Source: Apostichopus parvimensis (Eukaryota; Echinodermata; Holothuroidea; Aspidochirotida; Stichopodidae). Taken from it: 21,086 nucleotides of DNA. Positions within the stretch are counted from its first letter, which is position 1. Each line of letters starts with the position of its first letter. The notes beneath the pieces were generated by a model. That model did no database searches. It was not told where the DNA came from and saw only the letters and a list, made by a program, of their open reading frames with translations. The stretch lies in assembly GCA_000934455.1 (NCBI GenBank), contig KN890072.1, forward strand, positions 12,685-33,770. The letters run 5' to 3'. The position numbers and the translations under genes were made by a program. This document shows, piece after piece, positions 1-10,300 of the stretch.

Positions 1-105
1 TTAGTTTACAATGAATAGCTAACCATTGCCCACGTTTTAAAGAAGTGTTTAAATTATATAGTTTAATTAACAAACTTGCAGGGAGCATGAAAGCTGGTTA
101 ACCGG

Positions 106-370
106 TGGTTTCTATGTACAAGGATTTAAACAATGTATATATGTTACAAACAGGTCTTGAAGTTGACGTTTTTCAGTTAGGTATGGTGGTACTGGGACAA
201 GAAAACACAAACAAAACAAGAACACTTCTGTAAGCTTTGTCTTCACGGGTCACATAAGGCACTTACGAACTAGTTTGAGTCGTCTACTAATTATCGTGTG
301 CTGACTACTACAGGTTTGATTAAAGTTATGTCATATATAATTGCGAATGTTAGTAGAAGTTATTATTGCG
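106..370. other. Segment of about 263 bp present only in the left copy
   Basis: The two copies match up to AGCATGAAAGCTG and again from TCAGACTTATGCATCAGCTC, but the left copy has about 263 extra bases between them. The right copy has only a few bases there (15546-15548). The segment has no convincing open frame, terminal inverted repeat or tRNA-like box that I can see. It sits in intron 1 of the left paralog. It could be an insertion in the left copy or a deletion in the right. Confidence 0.75.
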
Positions 371-942
371 GTTTTTATCAGACTTATGCATCAGCTCGGT
401 AAATAAGTGAGACCTGTTTACCTCTTTTAAATATTTTACAGTAAAATATGTTTATATACAAATTTAAACAAAATATATTCCCTTTTTCTTCTTTTCATCA
501 TTATGTTTTTTTTTTCCAAATGTTCTTGTTATTTAGATTCGTTCCAATCAGTTTGATTGTACAAAGATTGACAGAGAAAATTGAAATTCACAATATGATT
601 ATATTTTTTGTTTTACACTAAAACTACGAGAGAGTGACAAAAAAACTTGTAATTGACAATATTTTTAAACATTTGTTTTAAAGTTAATAAATCGGGATAA
701 ATGTTGTTATCTATCTAGAGATTGATCTACGAGCTTCCATTGCAAAGAGGTTACATCTTGTTCATCTATAAAAGCGAATGGACTGGAATCTCACTATATA
801 TCAATAACGAACATAAACACTTTCCAGCTGTTCTTGTAGCGAAGAATAAAGAATATATGTACATATACAAAGTAGGTTTAAGTTTTAAATTTTTTAAAAG
901 TATCGATTGAACTTAGAAGAAAAAGAAAAAGAAAACACTTAC
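371..942. other. Intron 1 sequence of the left paralog, no gene seen
   Basis: AT-rich sequence with T and A runs, aligned to 15549-16111. A short open frame at 722-910 on the plus strand is disrupted in the other copy by a small deletion (TTGCAAAG missing) and so is unlikely to be coding. Nothing else is supportable. Confidence 0.7.
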
Positions 943-1032
943 CCCTCCTTGCGAAGAGACACTGCTTGAACTATAAATGATAAAAAACAGAGAGGTTAAA
1001 CCTCCAAGATGTTGTCCAAACATGTTCAGCAT
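943..1032 (-). CDS. First exon of a second, partial FReD-type paralog
   Basis: This exon encodes MLNMFGQHLGGLTSLFFIIY followed by a Ser-rich stretch ending SQGG, then donor GTAAGTG, in phase 0. It differs from exon 1 of the complete gene at 8 of 90 bases, four of them changing residues (Phe/Ile, Gly/Arg, Tyr/Ser, Ser/Ile); both in-frame ATGs are kept. The rest of the gene would lie left of position 1; if its first intron is as long as in the neighbour (3.7 kb), exon 2 is expected about 2.8 kb outside the window. The frame and splice site are intact, so nothing here marks it as a pseudogene. The downstream domain content is unknown. Confidence 0.72.
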
Positions 1033-1260
1033 CGTCAAAGCTAGTTACTTCTTAAAGGCTGGAGTTGAAATGAAGTCTAAGAGCATTTGACGCCGTCTGA
1101 TCCATACGAGAATTGACTAAAGGTAGTACAGTGGTGATGAGAAACCTTTGACGTACTGTACCGTGAAATAATGGATCGGCCGACATATTATATGATCACG
1201 TATTTCAGAAGGAAGCTATTAAGTCATTCCACATCCACATGGCACCATAGCACCACGTTA
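1033..1260 (-). promoter_or_regulatory. Conserved proximal upstream region of the left paralog
   Basis: Immediately upstream of the start exon, this region is more alike between copies than most of the spacer, for example GACGCCGTCTGATCCATACG and AACCTTTGACGTACTGTACC are identical in both. It should hold the 5' UTR and core promoter of a minus-strand gene. I see no TATA box that is conserved in both copies. A 7-bp inverted repeat GTACAGT/ACTGTAC (1126-1132 and 1155-1161) is retained in both. The assignment is by position and conservation only. Confidence 0.45.
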
Positions 1261-2736
1261 CTTTTTAGTCCTTAAAAGGAGTGTGTCATTATTTTAACTT
1301 CTGAGAATGCTATCGTTGGCTTTAAACTACGTTTTAAGATACATCCGGCAAAGTGTTTTACTAAATTTACTGCTGTGGTCTATCAAGTCAAAAAGGAAAG
1401 AGAAAAAAAAGGGAAAATATTTCTAGGTTTTCCTTTACTGTTTATAACTCTCTCATTTGAAGCAGTCGAGCTGTCGTAACCACATCTGCCGGGAATTAGG
1501 TTAAGTTAACGTACTAACAAGGGGCCTAAACTACCTGTAGTTTTGTGATCACTTAGTGTAGCAATTTACCGCCCCCCCCCTCCGGACCCACCTACGCGCA
1601 CACCAGTCAGTCTACCTTTTCCCGTTTTGGTCTATAAATTTCGCCACAAAACAATACTTCAGATTTATTAGAAAGTTAGGTAAACGTTACACATTCTTTA
1701 ATGTATTTGAGAACCAGAAAATCACCGACTCTCAATTAAGAAAGTAAAATATCAACTACAAATATAAAGTAAACTTAATGGTTATATTTTGATCCTAAAG
1801 AGGAGTTAAATCGTTAATTAACCACGTGTATGTGATATAATCAATGAATAGGATTACTGCCAAAACCGCTGAAAGACAAGGTGTTAGGTAAGATCAATAA
1901 TATGATATAACTCTATCTTTTAGGGTTTCCACACTAGAGCTCTTCTCCCTTGTCGGCCCCTGTGTTACCGTCACAACCATGCTAAATATTTAACTTAATG
2001 CAAACATAAATAAATAAATGAAACCAAACCAAAATAAACAGCATACAACACAGCACAGACAAGTATAACACTGCTTTAGACCTCAGAACAAATTAATCAA
2101 CCGTCGAAGTTGCATAAGAAATAATGAAAGTGTAATACAAATAGTAATATAAATGGCCGATGGAAATAGGCTAGACAAAAATTAAACTGATTTCCTTGTG
2201 CATTTGAAATTCAATACCGTTTCACTGAACAAATTATCCAACAGAACCATACGTAGAGGAAGGACGCCATTTTCGGCCACCCTGGTTATGCCTGGTGCGT
2301 TTTTCCAGGTGCCAAGAATATGAGGAAGTTAACCACGCGGTGATAAACGTAGAAGTCACGTTGATCGCTTGTATCATATATAAAATTCATGAAATTATCT
2401 GAATATACTAGTTATAAATCAGTTAAAGGCTACATTTATTAACATATTATCTGAGATGAATACCCTATACAGGCCTAGTAAATACAAATTTGTTGATCAT
2501 AGGCCATAAAATACAAATTTAGGATACCATTAAATTAAGACCTAATATAGGATCTGATTTTCTTATCCTATGACATCTCTCGTACTCACTGTTTCCATGC
2601 ATACTGGAAACTCACATGAACGCACTATGTTACATCTAAGACACTGTGGACTTGATACAGTTCTTCTAAACCTATGGATGCTCATAAAAACCTTCAAACG
2701 GTTGTAATAAAAGCTATTTATCATTCATACGGCTAC
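1261..2736. other. Spacer, no gene seen
   Basis: Non-coding by inspection. It contains a C run at about 1571-1580 and several places where the two copies differ by tens of bases (around 1381-1490, 1950-2050 and 2570-2680). The block 2255-2370, including CCATTTTCGGCCACCCTGG, is well conserved in the right copy (17380-17490) and resembles 6211-6320. Confidence 0.6.
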
Positions 2737-2764
2737 AGTCTGGTTCAAATAGTCTGGTTCAAAT
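2737..2764. repeat. Perfect 14-bp tandem repeat beside the SINE-like element
   Basis: AGTCTGGTTCAAAT occurs twice head to tail (2737-2750 and 2751-2764), and the same pair is at 17799-17826 in the other copy, so it predates the long duplication. It abuts the 5' side of the tRNA-like element. Confidence 0.85.
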
Positions 2765-2768
2765 TGTG

Positions 2769-3005
2769 GAGTGTAAGCTCAGTGGTTAACGCCGGTGCCT
2801 TCCAATCATAAGGTCCCCGGTTCGAGTCACTCCAAGATTAATGTATGTCGTCCAGTTACAGAGTTGTTGACGATTGACAATTCATAATCATGGACGTTCA
2901 ATATGAATGTAAGAAACTGACTTCGGTCAGCTTGCGGCTTTGATAAGCCAATGAGGCTTCGTCGCGAGTTCCTGCTTGCAGGAGGACCTAAAATACAAAT
3001 ACATA
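2769..3005 (+). mobile_element. tRNA-derived SINE-like element, left copy
   Basis: A-box-like TAAGCTCAGTGGTTAACGC (2774-2792) and B-box GGTTCGAGTCAC (2819-2830) are spaced as in a tRNA. The middle part GGTGCCTTCCAATC resembles the anticodon arm of tRNA-Gly(TCC), which suggests the source. The tRNA-unrelated body has three stem-loops: CTGAC-TTCG-GTCAG (2917-2930), GGCTT-TGAT-AAGCC (2936-2949) and TCCTG-CTTG-CAGGA (2970-2983). It ends near an A-rich AAAATACAAATAC. The 3' limit and target-site duplication are not certain. Confidence 0.7.
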
Positions 3006-5972
3006 TTGCTTGGCCGGAATGTTTAATCCACATCGATATATTCTGCATATCAGGAAGAAGATACTTGCAGTAAGTCGAGTTTCTAACCCCTGTTGTTTGT
3101 TCATATCATTTGTTCATGTCATTTTCCATACAGCTGATCACTACTCTCTAGTAGAGATTATTTTCGTTATTTTCGTTATTTATGTTATTCGGGTCTTCAA
3201 TGATCTGTATCACTCTTTATGTACTATTAATTTATTAATTTAAAGGATATTTACTGGATAAATTGATATTGTATAGTTCACCAGAAAAATAGGTTAACTG
3301 GAATATATTGAAATTTATCTTGAAAGGAATTTGGCAAAAAGTTTGCCCAAAGTCTTAATGATCCGTGACCAGTACGACGATGATGATGAGAAATTCCAGA
3401 AAGTATGTCCAGCTGAATAAACTGTACACTTTACTTTAGGAAACACTTGCTAAACTAATGGTTTACTTCGCCGAAGGACATATAGCGTTTCAATGGAGAA
3501 ACTATATATTATATTTCACAAGAGTCACCGTTAAGATTTTACTCATCATGTAGCAGTGATTACCAATTATTCTTGATGGAGCTAGAAGGGATGTAAGAGA
3601 TCGTTAATTCATGTTTCCCAATAACAAATAAAGTACATGCATGTGTACATTGCATAAAGGCCAGGCGGGAACGTTTATCTATACATTGCATACCGGCCAG
3701 GCAGTGAACGATGTTCACAGTGTAAATCAGAGATGCCTTAACAGAAAGGCTCCGTTTCATTTTTATTGATATGACTGAAGGAATTGATGCATATGAGATT
3801 AGCATCGTCGGTGCTATTGTTTTGTTGATACATCCACTAAGCAGTTACTGGTGGAGCAAAATGATTAGTTTGCCCAGTCTCCAGATTTCAGCGTTGGTAA
3901 CGGAGGGGAAGGGAAGGGAGATATCCCCATTCTGTCCAATCAAATCATTTTTACAGAAGGTAAAAATGGTTTGCATAGGTAATACTAATTTCAGTTTTGG
4001 AGGACAGTTCCATCAAGCTCTTTGCCAACAATTAATATATTGAAAGTCAATACGACTAAAAAGTCATACTTCATATAATAATCACTACATTTCATATTTT
4101 AGAACCCTTGTCAGAGGGCTGCATTTTATCAACAAACAAAACCTATTGTTTACTTTTGTTATAATTTGTTTATTATTGATTCCTCCTTGTTTCAGTTTAT
4201 TACACTTGTTTCTCTTTGTTTCCCTTGCTATCAAAGTTTGCCCAATTATTACCATTCGTTTCTCATTATTTTTGCTTTTCCCTATTGTTTCCAATTGTTC
4301 ATCTGTTATCATTTTACAGCTACAGAAATTATAATTGTAATTGTCTAAGAGCATTTACAATACAGAGCATGTGGATATAATCAATATCTTAGTTCAAAGT
4401 TTAGTCAAATAACAAACAAACGCCAAAACAAATCAGATGATAACACATTGGTACTTATATCCGAGATTTTACTTTTCTCAGAGTTATATTTTCTCCACTT
4501 AACGTACCACAGACACGGGCACTGATTTACTGATCCACATAACTCGTTGAATGCTGCATTAACCAGTCAATCATTTTTCTAACTTTACCTACTAGACTAT
4601 CTTATATAATTTTATCTATAAATAAAATTCCTATGCTGTTATTTTAATTAATTTAAATAAAAACATATTTCCACACCTTCTATAACAAAAGCCTTATTTG
4701 TTCGAACCTTGCCCAGTGACCTTGCTATTGTTGAAGTTAAAACAATACTAGATGAAATGGCAATCAACGAAATATACTCATACATTAGCAAACTTGTCCA
4801 TATGTTGCCACCAGCTTGTGAGTTATGGTTATGGGTTACTGTGCAGAAAGGCTTGGGTTGCGGTGAAGTGGTTGGGGTAGGTCTAAAAAGCTTTGCCACA
4901 GAGAAATACCAGAATCTTCTTTTACTTATTTCTTTAAACTTTTGCTTTGTTTGTGGGTGTTATTGAAAGATTGCTGATATAAACTAAACAACAGTACATA
5001 AGCAACCTTTGATGTACTTCTGGCATGCATATTTTTCTTCATTGTGGCAAAATGCTATTGCAAATGAAAAGTCATAAAACTTGGCTGCAAAAGACCTTCT
5101 GCTTAATAAGTAGTCAAGACAGTGCCTCTATCTAGGATTTGATGCATGAGTGGTGTGAGAGTGGGGTCCTTAAATGCAAACCATCATACACCAGCGTGGA
5201 TTTATACCAGGATCTGTTGCTGGGCTACAAAGGGGTGCGGCGAGGGTTTATACAGTCCAGGGCCAGTCGTCAACAAGGGACCCGAGGAAATGTCAGATAT
5301 AGAAGAACATGCTTTCATTTTTTATTATGTGTATTGGTACATGAAGACTTCGATAAGGGGTCGAGAGCTCCAGACTATACCTTGTTGATTGCGATTGCCA
5401 AATTGTAGAAACACTGCCAACCTTCCTCCCAACATCATAGAATCTACTTAAACATGTTACGTTCGTACCTTTTCCTGATTAGGCTTACACGGTTCACCGT
5501 CGCAAATCACGAGTTAAAACAAAATACAACTGACATCATCTCATACACGTATGATCACAAATGTGAAATAATGAATCAGCTTGTTTTGAAGTTCTAGACA
5601 CGGAAAGTCATGACAATGTATAATGGAAAGAGGGCGCGGTTCAGCACAACACGTATTAAGCAAAAGAACAAGTTCAAGGAAACTTTATGTCAGCTCTCTG
5701 AACCACTACTATTTAGTTAATGTATAAATTACATTCTCAGAATATTTAACTAGTATAATATGTTACTTTATTGTTCGAGTTTGTTTAAAAAAAAAATGTA
5801 CTAGCTGAAACCAGTTGACTGATTAAATATTTTAAGTTCTGAATAATTTGGAATAAGCAAATCATGTATGTGTAATCCCTAATTACACGGTGTGCAATCC
5901 AGTGTGGTCTCTAACTTGTGCCTTCTCTTTCCCCGCTTGTAAAAGGAAGGTTGTATAGGTATCGTCACTAAT
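3006..5972. other. Spacer, no supported gene, with two well-conserved blocks
   Basis: Several open frames of 60-90 codons occur on both strands, but where the copies differ, most are broken by stops or indels. The block at 3650-3930 and that at 5141-5400 stand out as more conserved between copies than their surroundings (see findings). A short direct repeat lies inside the first: TACATTGCATA followed by GGCCAGGC at about 3647-3665 and 3681-3702. GC-richer than the rest are 5141-5300 and the GGGAAGGGAA stretch at 3905-3920. Confidence 0.6.
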
Positions 5973-6041
5973 GACGGGATTAATTGTTTAGTTGGAAGAG
6001 GTCAGGGTTTGTAATCCTAAGGTCACTGGTTCGAATCCCGT
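5973..6041 (+). repeat. tRNA-Thr-like sequence (pseudo-tRNA or SINE head)
   Basis: A-box-like TTTAGTTGGAAGAGG (5987-6001) and B-box GGTTCGAATCC (6028-6038) are in tRNA order. The middle folds as CAGGG-TTTGTAA-TCCTA, an anticodon arm with loop TTTGTAA and anticodon TGT (Thr), four of five pairs; the T arm keeps four of five pairs. No acceptor stem can be made, so a functional tRNA is unlikely. It is also present at 21034-21086. Confidence 0.5.
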
Positions 6042-7114
6042 TTATAAAAATGATACTATGTGCTAATTTCAAATTTGTTTATAATACCCATTTCACTTTG
6101 CTCTTGTTTTAGCTGAAATAATTAGAAGTTTTCAAAACCTTTCAATGAAGTGATTTTCAGTTCAAATTCAAATTCAAGATACATGACACAAGCATACACA
6201 TTAGAACATGACCATTTTCGTTTCCCCTGTAAAGTCTTGTTTTTTGTTTGTTTCAAGTACGTGCCAGCTTCAGGTGCCAATAATCAGAGAAGTTAAATAC
6301 GTAACAACGTATAAATACATGATATAACGGAAAACCGTGCATGGAAACATTTGAAACTATGAATAATTTATTCAAAACGAAAATATAGGTTAAGGATAGA
6401 GAGAAAAACAAACATGTTAGCAAATTGCTTATCTACTGCAAAAACCCTGTGCACTGAGCAGGTAAAATATAAAAGCTAGTTTAAATCATAAGTGCATGAT
6501 TGTGATATCAAACTAAAACCTAGTAAAGTGCTAAAACAAGTTTCTGGTAATTTAAGTTTGAAACTTTTTATTTTGAAATTTTGCAAGAATTTTATGATTT
6601 AAAATTAATTTAACTTAAAGAGTGATGAACTTCAGATGTGTGTCCTTGTGACGTAACGTTGTTTTGAAGAAATCTGAACTTTTTACTTCAGCCGCTCTAC
6701 TTATCAAACGTCTTAAAACAAATAAGGTACAAGACAGTAATTGTTTCAACTCATTATTCTCAGATTTATTCATATAATACATATCAATGTTTAACCATTA
6801 AGGTCATTTTTTAATATTCGGCAAATACTACCAATGCCAGACACGGGTACGTCTTTGCCAAACATGTGTTATTACTATTAGTATTATATATTATTATCAC
6901 TATTGGACCTGTATTAAGCTTTCCCAGTAAATGATAGGTACACAGTGCAGAATGATTTTTTGGTTTTAAATTGTCTTGAGACAAGCAACGAAACCTTACG
7001 ATGTTGCTGATGTGTGAGTAACTGGAATCATAATCATGTTACAACTTAGTGAGACCGTTTCCCAGTAGCGTGAAATAGCTATGCGAGTCCGTATGCTTCG
7101 TTATCTTAACAACA
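6042..7114. other. 3' flank of the complete gene
   Basis: No coding sequence seen. It should hold the 3' UTR of the minus-strand gene and then spacer. A segment at 6211-6320 (CCATTTTCG, CAGGTGCCAA, GAAGTTAA) looks like a diverged copy of 2267-2370. Confidence 0.55.
6765..6815 (-). terminator. Candidate polyadenylation signals
   Basis: On the minus strand ATTAAA (6815-6810) and AATAAA (6770-6765) lie about 300 and 345 nt after the stop codon. Such hexamers are frequent in AT-rich DNA, so either may be chance. Confidence 0.3.
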
Positions 7115-7365
7115 TCAGGAGCGAGGCCGTATTTTCATTTCTGTGGACTGAATGTTGTAATTACCGCCAGGGAAACTATACCACTCGATGGTATAAGTGA
7201 CACCGCTGTATGGTGCGTTGAGATCACTGTAATAGCAACTACCGAACCACCATGCGCTCTGATAAGTAGTTCCATAGTTCGCACAGTTGTAACCACTATA
7301 AGGATCGTTGTCACGGTCACGTGTAGTGAACTCACGACCGTTGTGATAGTTCATTGCATCGTATC
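7115..7365 (-). CDS. Exon 8: C-terminal part of fibrinogen domain 2 and stop
   Basis: Acceptor TTCCATAG, phase 1. The exon encodes YDAMNYHNGREFTTRDRDND, then NCANYG, SAWWFGSCYYSDLNAPY, IEWYSFPGGNY and the terminal TEMKIRPRS with TGA at 7117-7115. DRDND (468-472) is the family's calcium-binding loop, Cys479 and Cys495 are the conserved second disulfide, and AWW...C...LN.PY lines the ligand pocket in ficolin-type domains. It is the only C-terminal fibrinogen exon in the window, so it serves either FReD-2 or, with exon skipping, FReD-1. Confidence 0.93.
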
Positions 7366-10300
7366 CTATGGAAGGAAGAAAAAGATAGTTGAAATTACTT
7401 ACTTGACTTTACTGTACGTTGTTGACTGCCTTTTGAAAAATATTGATGAGTGGATCGGACTAGCCGTGAAACCAAGTGTTATCATTGTGATATATTAAGT
7501 CTCTAATATACATTTTCATATATAGATACTACTTATCATCACACGATGGTAGAAAATAAATTGTTGTCTTTTAAATTTCAGCAATTTCTGTGTATTTCTT
7601 GTTTGATTACATTCTCTCATTGGGAATAGGAAAAAAGTAGCACTTAAAAGTCACCAGTGCGTTTATACACATAAACCCTACCTACCCTATGGACGTAAAC
7701 CTTCCCTTTACGCTACTGTACTTTAACCTAGATTATTCTTTCCCGTTCTATCAACATTTTACTTTTTACCAAGCTTTTGGCTAAGAAAACCTTATGATAT
7801 TTTGCTAAAAGTATAGCGACAATACTGTAAGGTACTAAAAGGAATTCTGTAATTTGTAAATTAGTTGTGTATTCTTCGATATTGATGTTCTTTGCTCCAT
7901 TGAAGTAAAAACCCTACGAAGCCGGTAGAATTTGGTAACCAAAGAAAGTGTAATTATGTTTCATTTCCTGTTTTATTTTGTCTTCTTAAACTCAAGTTCG
8001 TTATCAGCAATGTTAATGCGACTTTTATCATAAACTGATAACCTCTCACGACCCCTTCCATCCATATAACCCACGTCTACAGTTTAGTCGCTTATATTTG
8101 ATGTCTATGAGGCAGACATTGGTTTGTTGCCTCTGTTTATTGTCTGGGGGTTCACACTGTAATTTTTGAAGTTATACGACCATCTATTTGTCAGTAGTTA
8201 TCATATTATTTATCACTGTATTCTTTAAGCAATTATAAATCATCTTGCATGTGGAGTTTAACATAATATTGAATGTCTCTACAACTTAGAGAAAACATTT
8301 TTATGCCATATTTACTTCTCAGTACCACGCAATACCACCTGATTAAAAATGACATATAATATTGGTTTTGAAGCAAGAAAGAAATTCTATGATTTATCAC
8401 GAATACAATGCACTCTAGTAGTGGATTGTAGGCTGTTGCGACCGACACACCTACGATGACAAACAGGCTCCGAGAATCGTATCTCTTCATGTGTATTGGT
8501 GTATTGGAAAACAAAATTTACTGGGTTCATCTTTCTCAGAAAGCTTGAACGTGTTACATTTCATAAAGAACTATTTCGATTATAAAAATCACCCCTTGTC
8601 AAGTATGTGTCACTAAAAAGGGTCCTCTTGTTATTTAACAAGTACCCTTTGCTGCAAAGATCAGAAAGTAAAATATGCCCTTGTCGACAACAATTTTGAA
8701 AAGATTGTATCTGGTGGTACAGAATGCATAGATCATCCATGGGAATATTTTGAGGTAATGTTGTGGTCTGGCACTCAAACCAAGTGACATGTCCAACGCT
8801 CTCTATTGGGCTTGTTCGCACAAGTAACAATAATTAGAATTTTACTGGATAGTGTTCCACACTTGACCATAACTTCCTTTTGGCGGATTGTTTGTTATGT
8901 CGTAAATTGTTATCAGACCTGTTTTAAGTAGACAAATGTAACATGTCTTAGGATCTGGTTTGGAAACAGGAGAAGTAGAATAATCACTCACCTACTGTAC
9001 TTGAAGAATCGTAACCACTGACACTGAGTCTGAAATTAGTATCCACATCACCCACGCTGAAGGAGCTATACTTAGCATAATAATGTTGCCCGGATTTTGA
9101 TTCGAGTTCAATCCTTAGCTCATATTCGCCTTGGCTCGTCAATGCTGCAAGTTTATCGTTGCCAAGCCAGAAATTGCCGTCGACAGTTCCGAAACCCTCT
9201 CTGTATTCATCCCAAACTCTGAAAAAACTCAAACTACTGTCAACACGTCGCTGGAAAACCTGTAATTATAGGAATATAAACAAGAAAGGAGACTCAGTAA
9301 TCAACGAATTAGACTACAGTTCAGGATGCTTGTATTTGTCCACGTTGTTATACCCTCGTTCAGTTTACATAATTTCCTGTCCTCATTGTTACTAACAACC
9401 CATGGATCTGAAAAGGAGTCTCATCTTGGATAATACTTCTATTTTAAGAACACTCAGACCAACGTTCGCCAGCAAAAAAAAAAAACACACTGTAGACAGA
9501 TGTTTACTTGTCATACAGGTTTCCATCAACTAGTCTGTAAACTGTTTCAAATTGGCATATTTGTTTAAGATGTCTTTTATATATACTTAAAAGTTAATAG
9601 TATCAAAATAAACATAATAGTAATTAACAACAAAAACTTAATAATAATAATGTCATTAGTGACAAAACAGGTTTTTCTTTTGTTAATCTTTGAATTTGAA
9701 AATAAATAAGATACATACCAACCAACCACCTCCATCTGTGTCATCGCACACGACCTCAAATGGCACTTTTGTCCACCCAGCTGGTTGTATATTTTGGATA
9801 CTATCCGATGTTGCTCCCCTCAATCTACCACAGTCGACGGAAGAAGATTGAGTACACTGGACTCCATCGCCCGTGTACCCTGTGTTACAGTAACACTGTA
9901 ATATGCCTTCTCGTTCCTCACAGTTACCATTGGGACTGCACCGGTATGTATCGTCACAGCTTAGCAGACCGCTGTTGCAAGAACATCGCTTAGTACAAGA
10001 TGAGTTCACGTATACTTCACCTTCCTGTGACGAAAGAAACGACCGTTAATGAGCTTGGTATGAAGATATTATATGTTATTATGACATTTGATATCTGCAT
10101 GCAGTGTTAATCGTAACGAGTAATCGCTCGCGTTTCTAAAGTTCGAGAGTTAAAAGTCAAAAAGCTACATACAGTGAACCCAGTCGCCATGTCGCCGTTC
10201 AAAATCAGAAAAGAAAATGTTCTGATGAAAAGTATCTGTCTCACACAGAATAGTGAGACCACCTCCTGAACAACTAATGCTAAAAAGCGACTCTTACCGC

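Larger units (their letters stand above)
1..6025. repeat. Left copy of the long tandem duplication
   Basis: The whole stretch aligns in the same orientation with 15442-21086, for example at 1-105 with 15442-15545, 943-1032 with 16112-16201, 2737-3005 with 17799-18067, and 5141-5400 with 20230-20480. Most blocks look roughly 90 percent identical by eye, interrupted by indels. It covers the end of intron 1 and the first exon of one paralog and the spacer up to the next gene. The match continues to both window edges, so neither duplication breakpoint is visible. Confidence 0.95.

Noticed and set aside
768..777. TATAAAAG on the plus strand, also near 15935
   Set aside because: It is a good TATA-box match but lies inside intron 1 and points away from the minus-strand genes; no plus-strand gene follows.
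1571..1580. C run, also longer at 16744-16758
   Set aside because: A simple homopolymer that differs in length between copies; no evidence of function and prone to sequencing error.
4085..4354. Overlapping open frames on both strands in T-rich sequence
   Set aside because: Low-complexity composition (repeated TTTGTTT-type words) explains the long frames and the apparent membrane-like peptides.
5139..5408. Open frame of 89 codons in a conserved block
   Set aside because: An indel in the other copy (20228-20476) shifts the frame after the RRTC residues, so protein coding is not what is conserved.
8233..8514. Minus-strand hydrophobic open frame of about 93 codons in intron 7
   Set aside because: The hydrophobicity follows from T-rich codons; no membrane-protein family motif or splice context supports it.
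8561..8830. Minus-strand open frame of about 89 codons in intron 7
   Set aside because: It contains several cysteines but no pattern I recognise, and it is not needed for a phase-consistent gene model. Chance frames of this length occur elsewhere in the window.
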